From positions 1 through 64,000 of the forward strand of contig NZ_LNWY01000012.1 in the NCBI RefSeq assembly GCF_001681715.1: a stretch of 64,000 bases of DNA, written 5' to 3'. Every line of letters begins with the position of its first letter. Positions within the stretch are counted from its first letter, which is position 1. Source of the stretch: Tritonibacter mobilis (GTDB lineage: Bacteria; Pseudomonadota; Alphaproteobacteria; Rhodobacterales; Rhodobacteraceae). Under the pieces are notes generated by a model that saw only the letters and a program-made list of their open reading frames with translations, made no database searches and was not told the origin of the DNA. The position numbers and the translations under genes are program-made. Shown piece by piece: positions 29,207 to 38,693 of the stretch.

Positions 29207-29363
29207 CGCTATGCCCTTACTAGGATGCGTATTCAGCTTGGTCAGGGCAGAGTGGCGTGGAGGCATTAACGGTAAGTGAAATCGGCCCCTTGAGAATACT
29301 TAGCATTTTCCTATATTCTTCGATGCTTTCCATCTCCTCTTCCGGACCCGTAAGGAGTACGCC

Positions 29364-30509
29364 ATGGCACTGGACAATGAGGCACCAGTGAATTCGCTAG
29401 GTTTTGCAAAATCTCCCGCCGAGACGCGTGTCGTCGTTGCTATGTCTGGCGGCGTCGATAGCTCTGTTGTGGCGGCATATCTGGCGGAACAGGGCTATGA
29501 TGTGGTCGGCGTGACGCTACAGCTTTACGACCACGGGGCGGCACTGGCCAAAAAAGGCGCCTGCTGCGCCGGCATTGATATTCACGACGCCCGCCGAGTC
29601 GCGGAGGAGCGCGGCTTTCCACATTATGTTCTGGATTATGAGAACATTTTTAAGGATGCCGTGATTGACGAGTTCGCCGACAGCTATCTGGCCGGGGCGA
29701 CGCCGGTGCCCTGCATCCGCTGCAACGAGCGGGTGAAGTTCAAGGATCTGCTGGAAACTGCCAAGGATCTGGAGGCTGATTGCATGGCAACCGGTCACTA
29801 TATCCAGCGCAAGATGGGCGAACACGGGCCGGAGCTGCATTCCGCCGAGGATGCCAACCGCGATCAGAGCTATTTCCTGTTCTCCACCACGCCCGAGCAG
29901 CTCGATTTCCTGCGCTTTCCGCTGGGTCACCTGCCCTCTAAGGACGCAACGCGTGAGATGGCGGCGCAATATGGCCTGTCGGTTGCGGATAAACCGGACA
30001 GTCAGGACATCTGTTTTGTCCCCAATGGCGACTATGCCTCGGTGATCGAAAAACTGCGCCCCGGTGCGGCGGAGCCGGGACAGATCGTGCACGCCGATGG
30101 CCGCGTGTTGGGAGGCCACAACGGTGTCATTCACTACACCATTGGTCAACGTCGCGGCCTTGGCATCGGCGGGCTGAGCGAGCCGCTCTATGTGGTGAAG
30201 CTCGATGTGGACCAAAAACAGGTCATCGTCGGACCAAAGGACATGCTGGCCACCCGCCGGGTGCCGGTGCGCGAGATCAACTGGCTGGGGGATGAGCCTA
30301 TTACCAGCCGCACGGAATGGCATCTGAGCGTCAAGGTGCGCTCCACCCGCCCACCGCGCGATGCGATCATCCGGCCGATCTCGGACACCGAGGCGGAGGT
30401 GGAACTCTTCTCCGCCGAGGAAGGCATTTCGCCCGGTCAGGCCTGTGTGTTCTATGATCCAAACGGCAGCCGCATCTTTGGCGGTGGCTGGATCTGGAGA
30501 GGTCACTAA
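29364..30509 (+). CDS. mnmA: tRNA 2-thiouridine(34) synthase
   Basis: Thiolates U34 of Lys, Glu and Gln tRNAs. The PP-loop [15 protein letters not shown] is near residues 27-41. The two catalytic cysteines lie in [11 protein letters not shown] (about 110-120) and [12 protein letters not shown] (about 213), as required for persulfide transfer. The C-terminal beta-barrel ends [10 protein letters not shown]. Length 381 is normal with an N-terminal extension of about 20 residues. It is divergent from sciP and convergent with lpxB, with a terminator between. Confidence 0.97.
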   Translation: MALDNEAPVNSLGFAKSPAETRVVVAMSGGVDSSVVAAYLAEQGYDVVGVTLQLYDHGAALAKKGACCAGIDIHDARRVAEERGFPHYVLDYENIFKDAVIDEFADSYLAGATPVPCIRCNERVKFKDLLETAKDLEADCMATGHYIQRKMGEHGPELHSAEDANRDQSYFLFSTTPEQLDFLRFPLGHLPSKDATREMAAQYGLSVADKPDSQDICFVPNGDYASVIEKLRPGAAEPGQIVHADGRVLGGHNGVIHYTIGQRRGLGIGGLSEPLYVVKLDVDQKQVIVGPKDMLATRRVPVREINWLGDEPITSRTEWHLSVKVRSTRPPRDAIIRPISDTEAEVELFSAEEGISPGQACVFYDPNGSRIFGGGWIWRGH

Positions 30510-30513
30510 AACG

Positions 30514-30537
30514 AGGGAGCCTCCGGGCTCCCTTTTG
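30514..30537 (+). terminator. Intrinsic terminator after mnmA
   Basis: 8-bp stem AGGGAGCC (30514-30521) / GGCTCCCT (30526-30533), tetraloop TCCG, then TTTT. It may also act on lpxB transcripts from the other side. Confidence 0.85.
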
Positions 30538-30563
30538 ATTTGCTCAGACTCTTTAGTGTCGCG

Positions 30564-31730
30564 TCAAACCTGCGGCAATCTCTCAAGGACCGCGCGCGCG
30601 GCACGCAGGCCGGGGGCATCGCCCCCCTCGCCAACCCGATCCATCGTTAGACGCATGGCATCCTGTTGTGCGTCAGGCGCGCTCAGCACCTGATCCAGCC
30701 GCGCCGCGATATTTTCGGCGGTGCACTCGGGACCAAGGCATTCCGGCACCACGCGGGTCTCGCTCACCAGATTAACCAATGTCACCGTATCAATCAGCGC
30801 CATGCGCTTCATGATCTGCCACGTGAGCCAATTGAACCGATAGGCAATCACCATCGGGGTACGCGCGGCGGCAAGTTCCAAAGACACCGTTCCCGATGCA
30901 GCCAGTGCCAGATTTGCGGTGGCAAAGGCTGCGCGTTTGTACGCGGCAAACTCAGCGACCGCATGATCAGCAGGATCAAGCACGATACAGCCCTCGGGCC
31001 AGTCGGTGAGTTTTTCACGCACCAAGGGCGCCACATGCGCGGCTGCCGGAACGACGATCCGGTGCTCCGGGTGTTTGGCGTGGAACTCACGCAGGGCTGC
31101 GCCGAAGACATCCGCAAGCCGTGCAACCTCTGAGCGGCGCGAGCCCGGCAGGGCCAGCAACACCGGCGCATCGCCCAGATTGAACACCGCACGGAAGGCC
31201 GAAATCTCAGCCTCTGTCGCCTGAGGTTCCGCCACCACCGGATGGCCGACAAAATCGCACTCCATCCCAGCGGCTTCCATGTAAGGTGGCTCGAACGGCA
31301 GCAGCGCCAGCACATGGTCGATGACCTTCGCCATCTTTGTCGCGCGCCCCGGACGCCAGGCCCAGACGGAGGGCGCGACATAGTGCACGGTGCGAATATC
31401 GCTGGCGTCTTTTACCAACTTTGCAACGCGCAGTGAAAAATCCGGGCTGTCGATGGTGATCAACACGTCGGGCTGCATGGCCACCACAGCATCGGCGGTT
31501 TCCTGAATGCGGCGCTTGAGGTCGAAATACTTTGGCAGAACCTCAGCGATTCCCATGACGGAGAGTTCCTCCATCAGGAATTGCGAGCGGAGCCCCTCGT
31601 CCTGCATCAGGCTGCCGCCGATGCCTTCAAAGGACACAGCCGGAGACAGGTCCTTGAGGCCGCGCATCAATGCGGCACCGAGCCGGTCGCCCGAAGGCTC
31701 ACCAGCGAGAATAAACACCCGAAGGCTCAT
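30564..31730 (-). CDS. lpxB: Lipid-A-disaccharide synthase
   Basis: Condenses UDP-diacylglucosamine with lipid X to form the lipid A disaccharide at the inner membrane. The GT-B fold signature starts VFILAGEPSGD, with VHYVAPSVWAWRPGR and LPGSRRSEV downstream. The ATG at 31730 lies 4 bases past the lpxI stop and gives 388 residues; an in-frame upstream start at 31796 would extend into lpxI. Last gene of the envelope cluster. Confidence 0.96.
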   Translation of the reverse strand: MSLRVFILAGEPSGDRLGAALMRGLKDLSPAVSFEGIGGSLMQDEGLRSQFLMEELSVMGIAEVLPKYFDLKRRIQETADAVVAMQPDVLITIDSPDFSLRVAKLVKDASDIRTVHYVAPSVWAWRPGRATKMAKVIDHVLALLPFEPPYMEAAGMECDFVGHPVVAEPQATEAEISAFRAVFNLGDAPVLLALPGSRRSEVARLADVFGAALREFHAKHPEHRIVVPAAAHVAPLVREKLTDWPEGCIVLDPADHAVAEFAAYKRAAFATANLALAASGTVSLELAAARTPMVIAYRFNWLTWQIMKRMALIDTVTLVNLVSETRVVPECLGPECTAENIAARLDQVLSAPDAQQDAMRLTMDRVGEGGDAPGLRAARAVLERLPQV

Positions 31731-31734
31731 GGGA

Positions 31735-32523
31735 TCAGGCCTGACGCAGCCAGAGGAACATGCCCCGGCGGTCGCACGCGGCGATGACCTCTTCACGGTC
31801 CAGAACGATCACGCCCTCGGCCTCAAGGACAATGCCGTTCAGACCGGCCATGGCCGCACCTTCGACGGTGGCCGGACCAATGGTCGGCAGATCGGCGCGC
31901 CGGTCCTGCCCGGCTTTTGGGGCCTTGTAGAACAAACCACCCTGCCCGTCCGGACGATTGGCGAGGCTCGCGAGCATCCAATCCGTGCCAAACAGGGTCT
32001 CGATTGCAATCGCCTGACCAGACCGCACCGCGCAGGCCTGCCCGATGTCGGCTGCACTCAGGCCAAAGGCGATGACCGAGGCACGCTCTGCATCCGCCTT
32101 GTCGATCTCGCCCGGCTGTACCTTGGTCGGGACGCCCTCATCCATCAACAGATCCGGTGCGATTTCATGGGCGGCCTTCACGGCAAAGCCGCTCTGTTCG
32201 AGAATGCCGATCACCGCCCGCAGCGCCCCGTCATCGCCTGCGGCAATGGCCGCCTGCAACACCGGCACCAAAGGCAAAGTGGCAGCATCAATCGCGCCCG
32301 GATCTATCTGAGGTCGCGTCACGGCACCCGCCAGGCAGACCTCGCTCACACCTTGGCTTTTTAGTTGTTCCAGAAAGCTGCCGAGTTGTTCGAGGCGAAA
32401 GGTAACGTCCGCCTCGACGAGGTCGGGTTCAGACCCTGCCATGGCACACACCATGGGGCGCTCCGGCAAACGTGCGATCAACTCGGCTGGCAAAGCGCCG
32501 CGTCCGGTAATCAGTGCAATCAT
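31735..32523 (-). CDS. lpxI: UDP-2,3-diacylglucosamine pyrophosphatase LpxI
   Basis: Hydrolyses UDP-2,3-diacylglucosamine to lipid X; it replaces the unrelated LpxH of enterics in most alphaproteobacteria. The family (DUF1009) start LITGRGALPAEL and the C-terminal DLPTIGPATVEGAAMAGLNG with its catalytic-site Asp are present. It has 262 residues. It sits between lpxA and lpxB, supplying the step that joins them. Confidence 0.94.
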   Translation of the reverse strand: MIALITGRGALPAELIARLPERPMVCAMAGSEPDLVEADVTFRLEQLGSFLEQLKSQGVSEVCLAGAVTRPQIDPGAIDAATLPLVPVLQAAIAAGDDGALRAVIGILEQSGFAVKAAHEIAPDLLMDEGVPTKVQPGEIDKADAERASVIAFGLSAADIGQACAVRSGQAIAIETLFGTDWMLASLANRPDGQGGLFYKAPKAGQDRRADLPTIGPATVEGAAMAGLNGIVLEAEGVIVLDREEVIAACDRRGMFLWLRQA

Positions 32524-32536
32524 GTCGGGACCTTTC

Positions 32537-33322
32537 TCAGCCGCCGGGGGTCAGAAAATGGCGGTCGCTCTGACCGGTAATAAAGGAGACGATTTCCTGC
32601 ACATATTCGCTGTCGTTTTCGTCGCCCAATCGGCGGGCGCGTTCGGAAAACGTCCCCTCGCCCTGCGCCAGCATCTGAAACGCGGCCCGGAGTGCGGTGA
32701 TGTCCGCACGGCTCACCCCACGACGTTTGAGGCCAACAAGGTTCAACCCGTCAAGCTCCCCGCGTGAGGCCTGCACCAGACCGTAGGGAATGACGTCATT
32801 GGTCACCATGGTGACAGCGCCAATGATGGCACCACGCCCGATGCGCACCCATTGGTGAATGCCCGAAAGCCCCCCAATGATAACGTCATCCTCCAGCACG
32901 CAATGGCCGGCCACGGCGGCAGAGTTCACAACGATCACCCGGTCCCCGATCTGAGCATCATGCGCAATATGGCAACCCGCCATAAACAGCCCATCATCAC
33001 CGATACGGGTAATACCGCCACCGCCCTCGGTGCCCGCATTCACAGTCACATGCTCGCGGATACGGTTGCGCTTGCCGATGACAGTACGGCATTTCTCGCC
33101 TTTGAATTTCAGGTCCTGCGGGATTTCGCCCAGCACAGAAAATGAAAATACAACGGTGTCATCGCCGATCTCGGTGTCGCCGGTGACCACCACGTGGGAT
33201 TTCAGGATCACGCGGTCGCCCAACACCACCTCAGCGCCGACGATGCAAAAGGGGCCGATTTCGCAGCCTTCGCCGATTTTGGCGCCATCCTCGATAATGG
33301 CGCTGGGGTGAATAGTGTTCAT
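32537..33322 (-). CDS. lpxA: UDP-N-acetylglucosamine O-acyltransferase
   Basis: First step of lipid A synthesis, transferring a hydroxyacyl chain from ACP to UDP-GlcNAc. The left-handed beta-helix hexapeptide repeats run from residue 2 to about 185 (IHPSAIIEDGAKIGEGCEIG onward), and the catalytic His is in MAGCHIAHDAQIGD. At 261 residues it is typical. Its start codon shares one base with the fabZ stop. Confidence 0.97.
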   Translation of the reverse strand: MNTIHPSAIIEDGAKIGEGCEIGPFCIVGAEVVLGDRVILKSHVVVTGDTEIGDDTVVFSFSVLGEIPQDLKFKGEKCRTVIGKRNRIREHVTVNAGTEGGGGITRIGDDGLFMAGCHIAHDAQIGDRVIVVNSAAVAGHCVLEDDVIIGGLSGIHQWVRIGRGAIIGAVTMVTNDVIPYGLVQASRGELDGLNLVGLKRRGVSRADITALRAAFQMLAQGEGTFSERARRLGDENDSEYVQEIVSFITGQSDRHFLTPGG

Positions 33323-33804
33323 CAGCCGTCCTTTCCGTCCCGGTCGATCATCGCGGTAAACTCGGCCTCAGCCGCCAGTTCACCATCAACAGTGGCGCGA
33401 CCGGAGAATTTGAAGATCTTGCCACCGGGCTTGCCGCGCACCGTTTCCACATGCATTTCCAGCACGTCTCCGGGGACAACCTTGCGGCGGAATTTGCATT
33501 TGTCGATATTCATGAAATAGATCAGCATATCGGTGCCGATCAGATCCATGCCAACCCCCAGCATCACGCCCGAGGTCTGCGCCATAGCCTCAACGATGGT
33601 GACACCCGGCATGATCGGGGTGCCCGGGAAATGGCCCTGGAAATGCGGCTCGTTCATGGTGACGTTCTTGATGCCACGCGCGGATTGATAGCCGTCGATA
33701 TCAACCACCTTGTCCACCAGCAAAAACGGATAGCGATGTGGCAGGATCTGTTGGATCAGGCCGATATCGGCACTTTTGAGGTCAGGATTGGCGTCAGCAC
33801 TCAT
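33322..33804 (-). CDS. fabZ: 3-hydroxyacyl-ACP dehydratase FabZ
   Basis: Hotdog-fold dehydratase of fatty acid elongation. The catalytic His is in [20 protein letters not shown] together with the downstream Glu. It is 160 residues, normal for the family. It competes with lipid A synthesis for the same hydroxyacyl-ACP, which explains its place next to lpxA. In many bacteria lpxD lies just upstream; here only 63 bases separate fabZ from the Skp-like gene. Confidence 0.96.
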   Translation of the reverse strand: MSADANPDLKSADIGLIQQILPHRYPFLLVDKVVDIDGYQSARGIKNVTMNEPHFQGHFPGTPIMPGVTIVEAMAQTSGVMLGVGMDLIGTDMLIYFMNIDKCKFRRKVVPGDVLEMHVETVRGKPGGKIFKFSGRATVDGELAAEAEFTAMIDRDGKDG

Positions 33805-33867
33805 GGGTCACGTTCCGTTGGTTTCATCAGATGTGTGTCGTAGCAATTGCAGCTATTTGGAGCAAGC

Positions 33868-34491
33868 TCAGGGCTGGTTGCTGTCGGGAGCGTTCTCATC
33901 GAGCCCTTCCCCAAGGATAGCATCGATTCGCGCGATGGCGAGGTCGGTGACATCAATGGAGTCAGCGCTCAAGAGAACTGTAGATTGCTCAAGAATAGCC
34001 GCGGCACCCGTCTCCGCCATGATCTGCTCAAGGATCGGGATCGAGGTTTGCCGAAACTCACGCCGTGCCTCATCGCGGGCATTGGTGATTTCGAGAAACT
34101 TCGCTTCTTGTGTGCTGCGCGTTTCTTGAACTTTTTGATCGAACGACTGAGCAAGCGCTCTGAAAGCGTCCGGATCCGTTGTGGATCGCCGCTCTGCCAG
34201 ATCAAGCTCTTCGGCGCGCAACTCCGCCTCTATACGACGGTTTTCGGCCATTAGGACAGCGCTGCGCCCTTCCATTTCGCGCGCGATGCGCTGACCGTAC
34301 TCACTCTCGGAGAACATGCGATCAGAATGGATTGTGAGCAGCAAGCTCTTGGGGATTCCGAGGTTCTGTTCGAGAGAAAACCCACCCAACCCGACATTGG
34401 GCGCTGCCTCTTGCGCTTGCAAAATGCTGCTGGACAGCAGGGTCACAACCCCTGCTGTCCAGATGATTTTTAGTGGTCTAACGCGTCGCAA
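33868..34491 (-). CDS. OmpH/Skp-like periplasmic chaperone
   Basis: A 207-residue exported protein of the OmpH family, which holds unfolded outer-membrane proteins on the way to BamA. The signal peptide covers residues 1-26 (ending SILQAQ). The middle is a long charged coiled coil (REMEGRSAVLMAENRRIEAE), the tentacle region of Skp. It is larger than E. coli Skp (161) and ends in an acidic tail. It lies 5 bases after the bamA stop. Confidence 0.88.
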   Translation of the reverse strand: MRRVRPLKIIWTAGVVTLLSSSILQAQEAAPNVGLGGFSLEQNLGIPKSLLLTIHSDRMFSESEYGQRIAREMEGRSAVLMAENRRIEAELRAEELDLAERRSTTDPDAFRALAQSFDQKVQETRSTQEAKFLEITNARDEARREFRQTSIPILEQIMAETGAAAILEQSTVLLSADSIDVTDLAIARIDAILGEGLDENAPDSNQP

Positions 34492-34496
34492 CAGGG

Positions 34497-36836
34497 TCAG
34501 AACCGCGCCTGAATGGTCAGGTCGAAGTTGCGTTCCTTGTCAAAGTCTTCCTTGACCAGCGCTTTGGAGAAGTTGAACCGCAGTGGGCCAAGACCCGTGG
34601 TCCACAAAAGCGAGAAGCCAACGACGTGGCGGAAAGAGCCATCGCGACCAACAACGTTACCACCGCCAGCAGCCGCATTCGTATCTTCAAGCCCCCAGAG
34701 GTTGCCAATATCATAAAAGACACCGCCACGCAGACCGAGTTCTTCTGGAAGTCCCAACGGGAACTCCGCGTCAAAACGTGCAACCGCATAAAGGTTCCCG
34801 CCCAGAGCGTCGTCATAACCGGGGCTCATGTCGCGTGGGCCGATACCGCCCGGCTCGAAACCGCGCAGCGTCTCCGATGTCAGCAGGAAACGGTCGACGG
34901 TGCGGCTTTTGTTATCGCCGAGCCATCCAAGGTATCCCGCTTCCACAGTGGCCCGCAGTGTGACCTCTTCATTAAACACGAGCTTCTGCGCGACGATTTT
35001 ACTGGTTGCGCGGATATATTCGTTGTCACCTCCAAGGCCCGCGTAATCGACGCCACTTTGGATCAGGAAGCCAGCGGTCGGGTTAAGACCGGTGCGACGG
35101 CTATCGTAGGTCAAAGTAGCGCCAATCGAACTGGTGGTGCGCTTACCTGCTGCGATCTCTCGCTGCAAAACAGGCCCGACACGTGGTAGACCGCTGCTAT
35201 TTGGCCCGCGGCTTTCCATCTCGTTTTGTTCGAAACCATAGCGCAGCTGCAGCGATGTAGTGTCGCTCGCGTCAAAGGTGATGGACGGACGGAAGATCAC
35301 CGATTTGGTGTCATATTCCGAATAACTCGATTCCGTCTCGCTCAGACCCAAGTCGATGGCAAACTGCAGATCACGGCCCAACAGCTTGGGCTCTACAAAG
35401 CGCATGTTATACGCCTCGGTGTCCTGTGCAGTCGAGATATTGAACGACAACTGCTGACCACGGCCCAAGAAGTTGTTCTCGGAAATACCGATGGCGACAC
35501 CGATACCGTCATCAACCGAGTAAGACCCACCTAGGGTGAAAGACCCCGTTGGCTGTTCCTCGACGTCGACGTCAACAATCACCTCACTCGGTGTGCTGCC
35601 CTGACGCACGTCCACTTCCGACTGGGAGAAGAACCCCAGGGCTTTGATACGTTCAGCACTGTTACGAATCTCACGCTGGTTGAGCGGATCGCCTTCAACA
35701 ATATTGAACTGACGGCGGATCACCCGATCAAGCGTGGTGGTATTGCCCTCGATATCGATGCGTTCAACAAAGATACGCGGACCGCGCACCATCGCGAATT
35801 CAACATCAAGTGTCAGATCACGGTCATTGCGGGTGACACGCGGCTCAACCCGCAGAAAATCGATCCCCTGCCGTACTGCCAACTGTTCCAACGTCTGAAT
35901 GGCGTTCTCAATCACCAGCGGCGAGTAGGTTACACCCCGTTTGACGCGCAACTGGCTGCGGTACACATCCGGATCAGCATCGGCAAATTCGCTGGTGACG
36001 GTAATATCACCGAACTCGAATTTCTGCCCTTCAGTGACATCCACCACGAGGAAGGCCGCGTCGCGTTCCTTGGTGACTTCAGCGTTGACGCTGTTGACTC
36101 GGAAATCGACATAGCCGCGTGAGCGATAGAAATCAGTCAGGACCTGGCGGTCGAACTGAATGCGATCTTCGATCAACGTGTCGCGGTTGATCAATGCACG
36201 AAGGAAGGTTGCCTGTTTGGTTTCCAACACGCGGCGCAGACGGCGGTCGGAATAGGCACGGTTCCCCACAAAGGACACGCGTTCGACTTCGACGGTGTCA
36301 CCTTCGGAAATTTCAAAGACGAGATCGACGCGATTGTCGTTACGACGGATGATGCGCGGCGTCACACGCGAGGCCAAACGCCCCTGTGCGCGATAAAGCT
36401 CCGCAATCGCGCCAGCGTCGCGCTCCGCCTGATCGGCACTGAACACACGACGGGGCGAAGACTGAATCACCTCGGCCAAAGCATCATCTTTGAGGCGTTT
36501 GTTGCCTTCAAAATTGATCCGGCTGATGGTCGGATATTCGACCACTTTGATCACCAGCGTATTGCCACGCGGAACCAGTTCAACCGACTCGAACAATCCG
36601 CTGTCGAACACGCCGCGATAGGCATCATTCAACGCACCACCGCTCACCCGCTCGCCACTCGACAGCCCGGTGTAGGCAACGATGGTCGAGCTTTGGATTC
36701 TCTGGTTCCCTTCGACGCGCACGTTAGTGAAACGGTACTCTTGGGACTGAACCGGCAGAGGCGCTATTCCAAGCCCAACCGCAAGAACCGCAGAAAGCGC
36801 GGTAGAACCAAGAAAGCCTTTAAAAGAAACGGACAT
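34497..36836 (-). CDS. bamA: Outer membrane protein assembly factor BamA
   Basis: Central beta-barrel of the BAM complex. A signal peptide (residues 1-31, ending PVQSQ) is followed by five POTRA domains (about 32-430) and a 16-strand barrel that terminates in IQARF, with Phe last. The conserved barrel loop motif VRGF-like element appears as LRGFEPGGIGPRD. The ATG at 36836 follows GGGAGAG and gives 779 residues; an in-frame ATG at 36893 lacks that support. Confidence 0.97.
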   Translation of the reverse strand: MSVSFKGFLGSTALSAVLAVGLGIAPLPVQSQEYRFTNVRVEGNQRIQSSTIVAYTGLSSGERVSGGALNDAYRGVFDSGLFESVELVPRGNTLVIKVVEYPTISRINFEGNKRLKDDALAEVIQSSPRRVFSADQAERDAGAIAELYRAQGRLASRVTPRIIRRNDNRVDLVFEISEGDTVEVERVSFVGNRAYSDRRLRRVLETKQATFLRALINRDTLIEDRIQFDRQVLTDFYRSRGYVDFRVNSVNAEVTKERDAAFLVVDVTEGQKFEFGDITVTSEFADADPDVYRSQLRVKRGVTYSPLVIENAIQTLEQLAVRQGIDFLRVEPRVTRNDRDLTLDVEFAMVRGPRIFVERIDIEGNTTTLDRVIRRQFNIVEGDPLNQREIRNSAERIKALGFFSQSEVDVRQGSTPSEVIVDVDVEEQPTGSFTLGGSYSVDDGIGVAIGISENNFLGRGQQLSFNISTAQDTEAYNMRFVEPKLLGRDLQFAIDLGLSETESSYSEYDTKSVIFRPSITFDASDTTSLQLRYGFEQNEMESRGPNSSGLPRVGPVLQREIAAGKRTTSSIGATLTYDSRRTGLNPTAGFLIQSGVDYAGLGGDNEYIRATSKIVAQKLVFNEEVTLRATVEAGYLGWLGDNKSRTVDRFLLTSETLRGFEPGGIGPRDMSPGYDDALGGNLYAVARFDAEFPLGLPEELGLRGGVFYDIGNLWGLEDTNAAAGGGNVVGRDGSFRHVVGFSLLWTTGLGPLRFNFSKALVKEDFDKERNFDLTIQARF

Positions 36837-36952
36837 AGCACTCTCCCGGCGCACTTCGCGGGCAAGTGCCGCGTTTTTCCCCCAGACCATCAATTATAAC
36901 CCAATTATTATAGCAGCTTGATAAGCTGCGTACCGGGTTTGGACCCGCTTGT

Positions 36953-36991
36953 CAAAAACAAGAAAAGCAGCGGGCACCATGCCGCTGCTTT
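36953..36991 (-). terminator. Terminator-like hairpin between the 42-residue protein gene and bamA
   Basis: Perfect 10-bp stem AAAGCAGCGG / CCGCTGCTTT (36964-36973 with 36982-36991), followed on the minus strand by TCTTGTTTTTG. It should reduce read-through from rseP, implying that bamA has its own promoter in the next 110 bases. Confidence 0.75.
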
Positions 36992-37047
36992 AGTGTTTCA
37001 CGTAACACGTTTTGCGCCCGGTGAAATCCGCGTTTCACCCCCGTCAA

Positions 37048-37176
37048 TCAAAGAATGGACGCGATCCAGATACCTGACAGTATCGCCGCCGAAATCGCCC
37101 CTACGAACAGGAAACGGTCGGCGTTGAGGCGGACCAACAGGTCCAGCCCTGCATAAGATTGCTGCAGCGATTGCAT
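37048..37176 (-). CDS. Small single-pass membrane protein (42 residues)
   Basis: An ATG at 37176 with GGGAG about 6 bases upstream opens 42 codons ending at TGA 37048. The N-terminal half is amphipathic (QSLQQSYAGLDLLVRLNADR) and the second half is one hydrophobic helix (FLFVGAISAAILSGIWIASI). Coding is supported by the ribosome site, the clean amphipathic/hydrophobic design and a terminator just downstream. It sits between rseP and bamA, where no gene is usually annotated. A role alongside outer-membrane assembly or RseP is possible only by position. Confidence 0.65.
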   Translation of the reverse strand: MQSLQQSYAGLDLLVRLNADRFLFVGAISAAILSGIWIASIL

Positions 37177-37259
37177 GCTTGCTCCCACTATTCACGTTAG
37201 ATCCCGATTTGATCGGAATCGCTCACCCGTGGGTCAGTCTAGGCAAGATTTGTGGCGAC

Positions 37260-37302
37260 ATCTGGGCAGGAGAAAGGCGAGCCCGCCTCATCCTGCCCAG
37301 AT
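37260..37302. repeat. Long hairpin between rseP and the 42-residue protein gene
   Basis: ATCTGGGCAGGA (37260-37271) pairs perfectly with TCCTGCCCAGAT (37291-37302); inside, AGGCG (37275-37279) pairs with CGCCT (37284-37288). This gives 17 pairs in total. No T run follows on either strand, so it is probably an mRNA-stabilising or processing stem in the rseP 3' region rather than a terminator. Confidence 0.7.
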
Positions 37303-37336
37303 ACCCGCCAGATACGCAAAGGAGACATCGCCAGAT

Positions 37337-38689
37337 TTAGCAGAACAACAGATCGTTGCTGACCGAGAAGATCATCAGACCAAGGATCAGCGTGAGGCCA
37401 ATCATCATCAGGATCTGCATGGCGCGATCGTTGGGGGGCTTTCCGGTCACCGCCTCATAGGCAAAGAACACCAGATGCCCGCCGTCCAGCACTGGCACTG
37501 GAAACAGGTTCAAAAGCCCAATGCCCGTCGACAGTGCCGCAATTAGCCAGATAAAGTTCATCGCGCCCTGACTTGCCAGCGTACCGGAGATTTCCGCAAT
37601 CGCCACTGGACCGGAGAGATTACAGGTGCTGATCTGCCCGGTGATCATGTGCTTCAACCCAGAGAGGGACTGCTCGATCATGATCCAGACCTGCGTGACC
37701 CCCTGCCCGACAGCCGCGAGCGGCGACACAGATTCGCGGGCCGGATCAAACGCCAGACCGCCAGCGATGCCGATCCGCCAATTGGTTTGAAAACCACCCT
37801 CGGCAGTGGGCTCATCGGTGCGCCGTGGGCTTAGGATCAGGTCGCGCGTTTGCCCGTTATTCCAGACGGTCAGCTCCAGCGGTTCGCCCGCGCCAGTCTC
37901 AACCCGTTCCTTGAGATGAGAAAAGGCAAAGATCTCCTCGCCATCGACCGCAACAATCACATCGCCCTCGCGCAATCCGGCGTCCGAGGCCGCGCTGCGG
38001 GGCGCAACGCCGGTTACAATGCTGGGCGTTAGATATGGCCCCTGCGCGATGGTCTCCTGACCATTGCGAGACACGCGGTACTCCAGCACTTTTTCAACCG
38101 GAATGCTGTCTTCAAAGGCGGCCCATGCAACGCCATCAGCGAAATCAGGCGTATCAATCCCTGCCACTGCAAGAATCTCATCTCCGGGCTGCAAGGTATA
38201 ACCCGCTGCAGGCAAGTCTTTGACCGCCCCCACCGCGAGTGGCTCCTGCATCTGCCCCCGGCTCAGGTTCACACCCGTAAAGATGACGGCGGCGAGGATG
38301 AAATTGAACACCGGACCCGCAGCAACTGTCGCGGCACGCGCCCAAAGCGGGGCGCCATGCATGGTCTTGCGTAGCATTTCCGGGTCACTCTGCGCCGCAG
38401 TTATCGCACCGGAATCCTTGCCCGACGCGGCATCCGCATCGCCAAGGAATTTCACAAACCCGCCGAAGGGAAACGCCGCCAGTTGCCAGCGCGTGCCGCG
38501 CTTATCGACCCGGCTGGCCAATACCGGACCAAACCCAAGCGAAAAGACCTCCGGATGAATGCCACTCCAGCGCCCAACGATATAGTGTCCGTATTCATGT
38601 ACGAACACGATGATCGAAAGCACCACGACAAAGCTGCCAATCGTGTAAAGGAACCCGCCCAGTTGCGAGACCAGAAATACTGCGTCCAA
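37337..38689 (-). CDS. rseP: RIP metalloprotease RseP
   Basis: Site-2 intramembrane zinc protease that cleaves anti-sigma factors and signal peptide remnants. HEYGH at residues 31-35 in the first membrane helix supplies the zinc ligands and catalytic Glu. The third ligand motif NLFPVPVLDGGH is near residue 390. PDZ sequence lies around 135-300, with GVAPRSAASDAGLREGD typical. At 450 residues it has normal length. It follows dxr by 4 bases. Confidence 0.96.
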   Translation of the reverse strand: MDAVFLVSQLGGFLYTIGSFVVVLSIIVFVHEYGHYIVGRWSGIHPEVFSLGFGPVLASRVDKRGTRWQLAAFPFGGFVKFLGDADAASGKDSGAITAAQSDPEMLRKTMHGAPLWARAATVAAGPVFNFILAAVIFTGVNLSRGQMQEPLAVGAVKDLPAAGYTLQPGDEILAVAGIDTPDFADGVAWAAFEDSIPVEKVLEYRVSRNGQETIAQGPYLTPSIVTGVAPRSAASDAGLREGDVIVAVDGEEIFAFSHLKERVETGAGEPLELTVWNNGQTRDLILSPRRTDEPTAEGGFQTNWRIGIAGGLAFDPARESVSPLAAVGQGVTQVWIMIEQSLSGLKHMITGQISTCNLSGPVAIAEISGTLASQGAMNFIWLIAALSTGIGLLNLFPVPVLDGGHLVFFAYEAVTGKPPNDRAMQILMMIGLTLILGLMIFSVSNDLLFC

Positions 38690-38693
38690 AACT

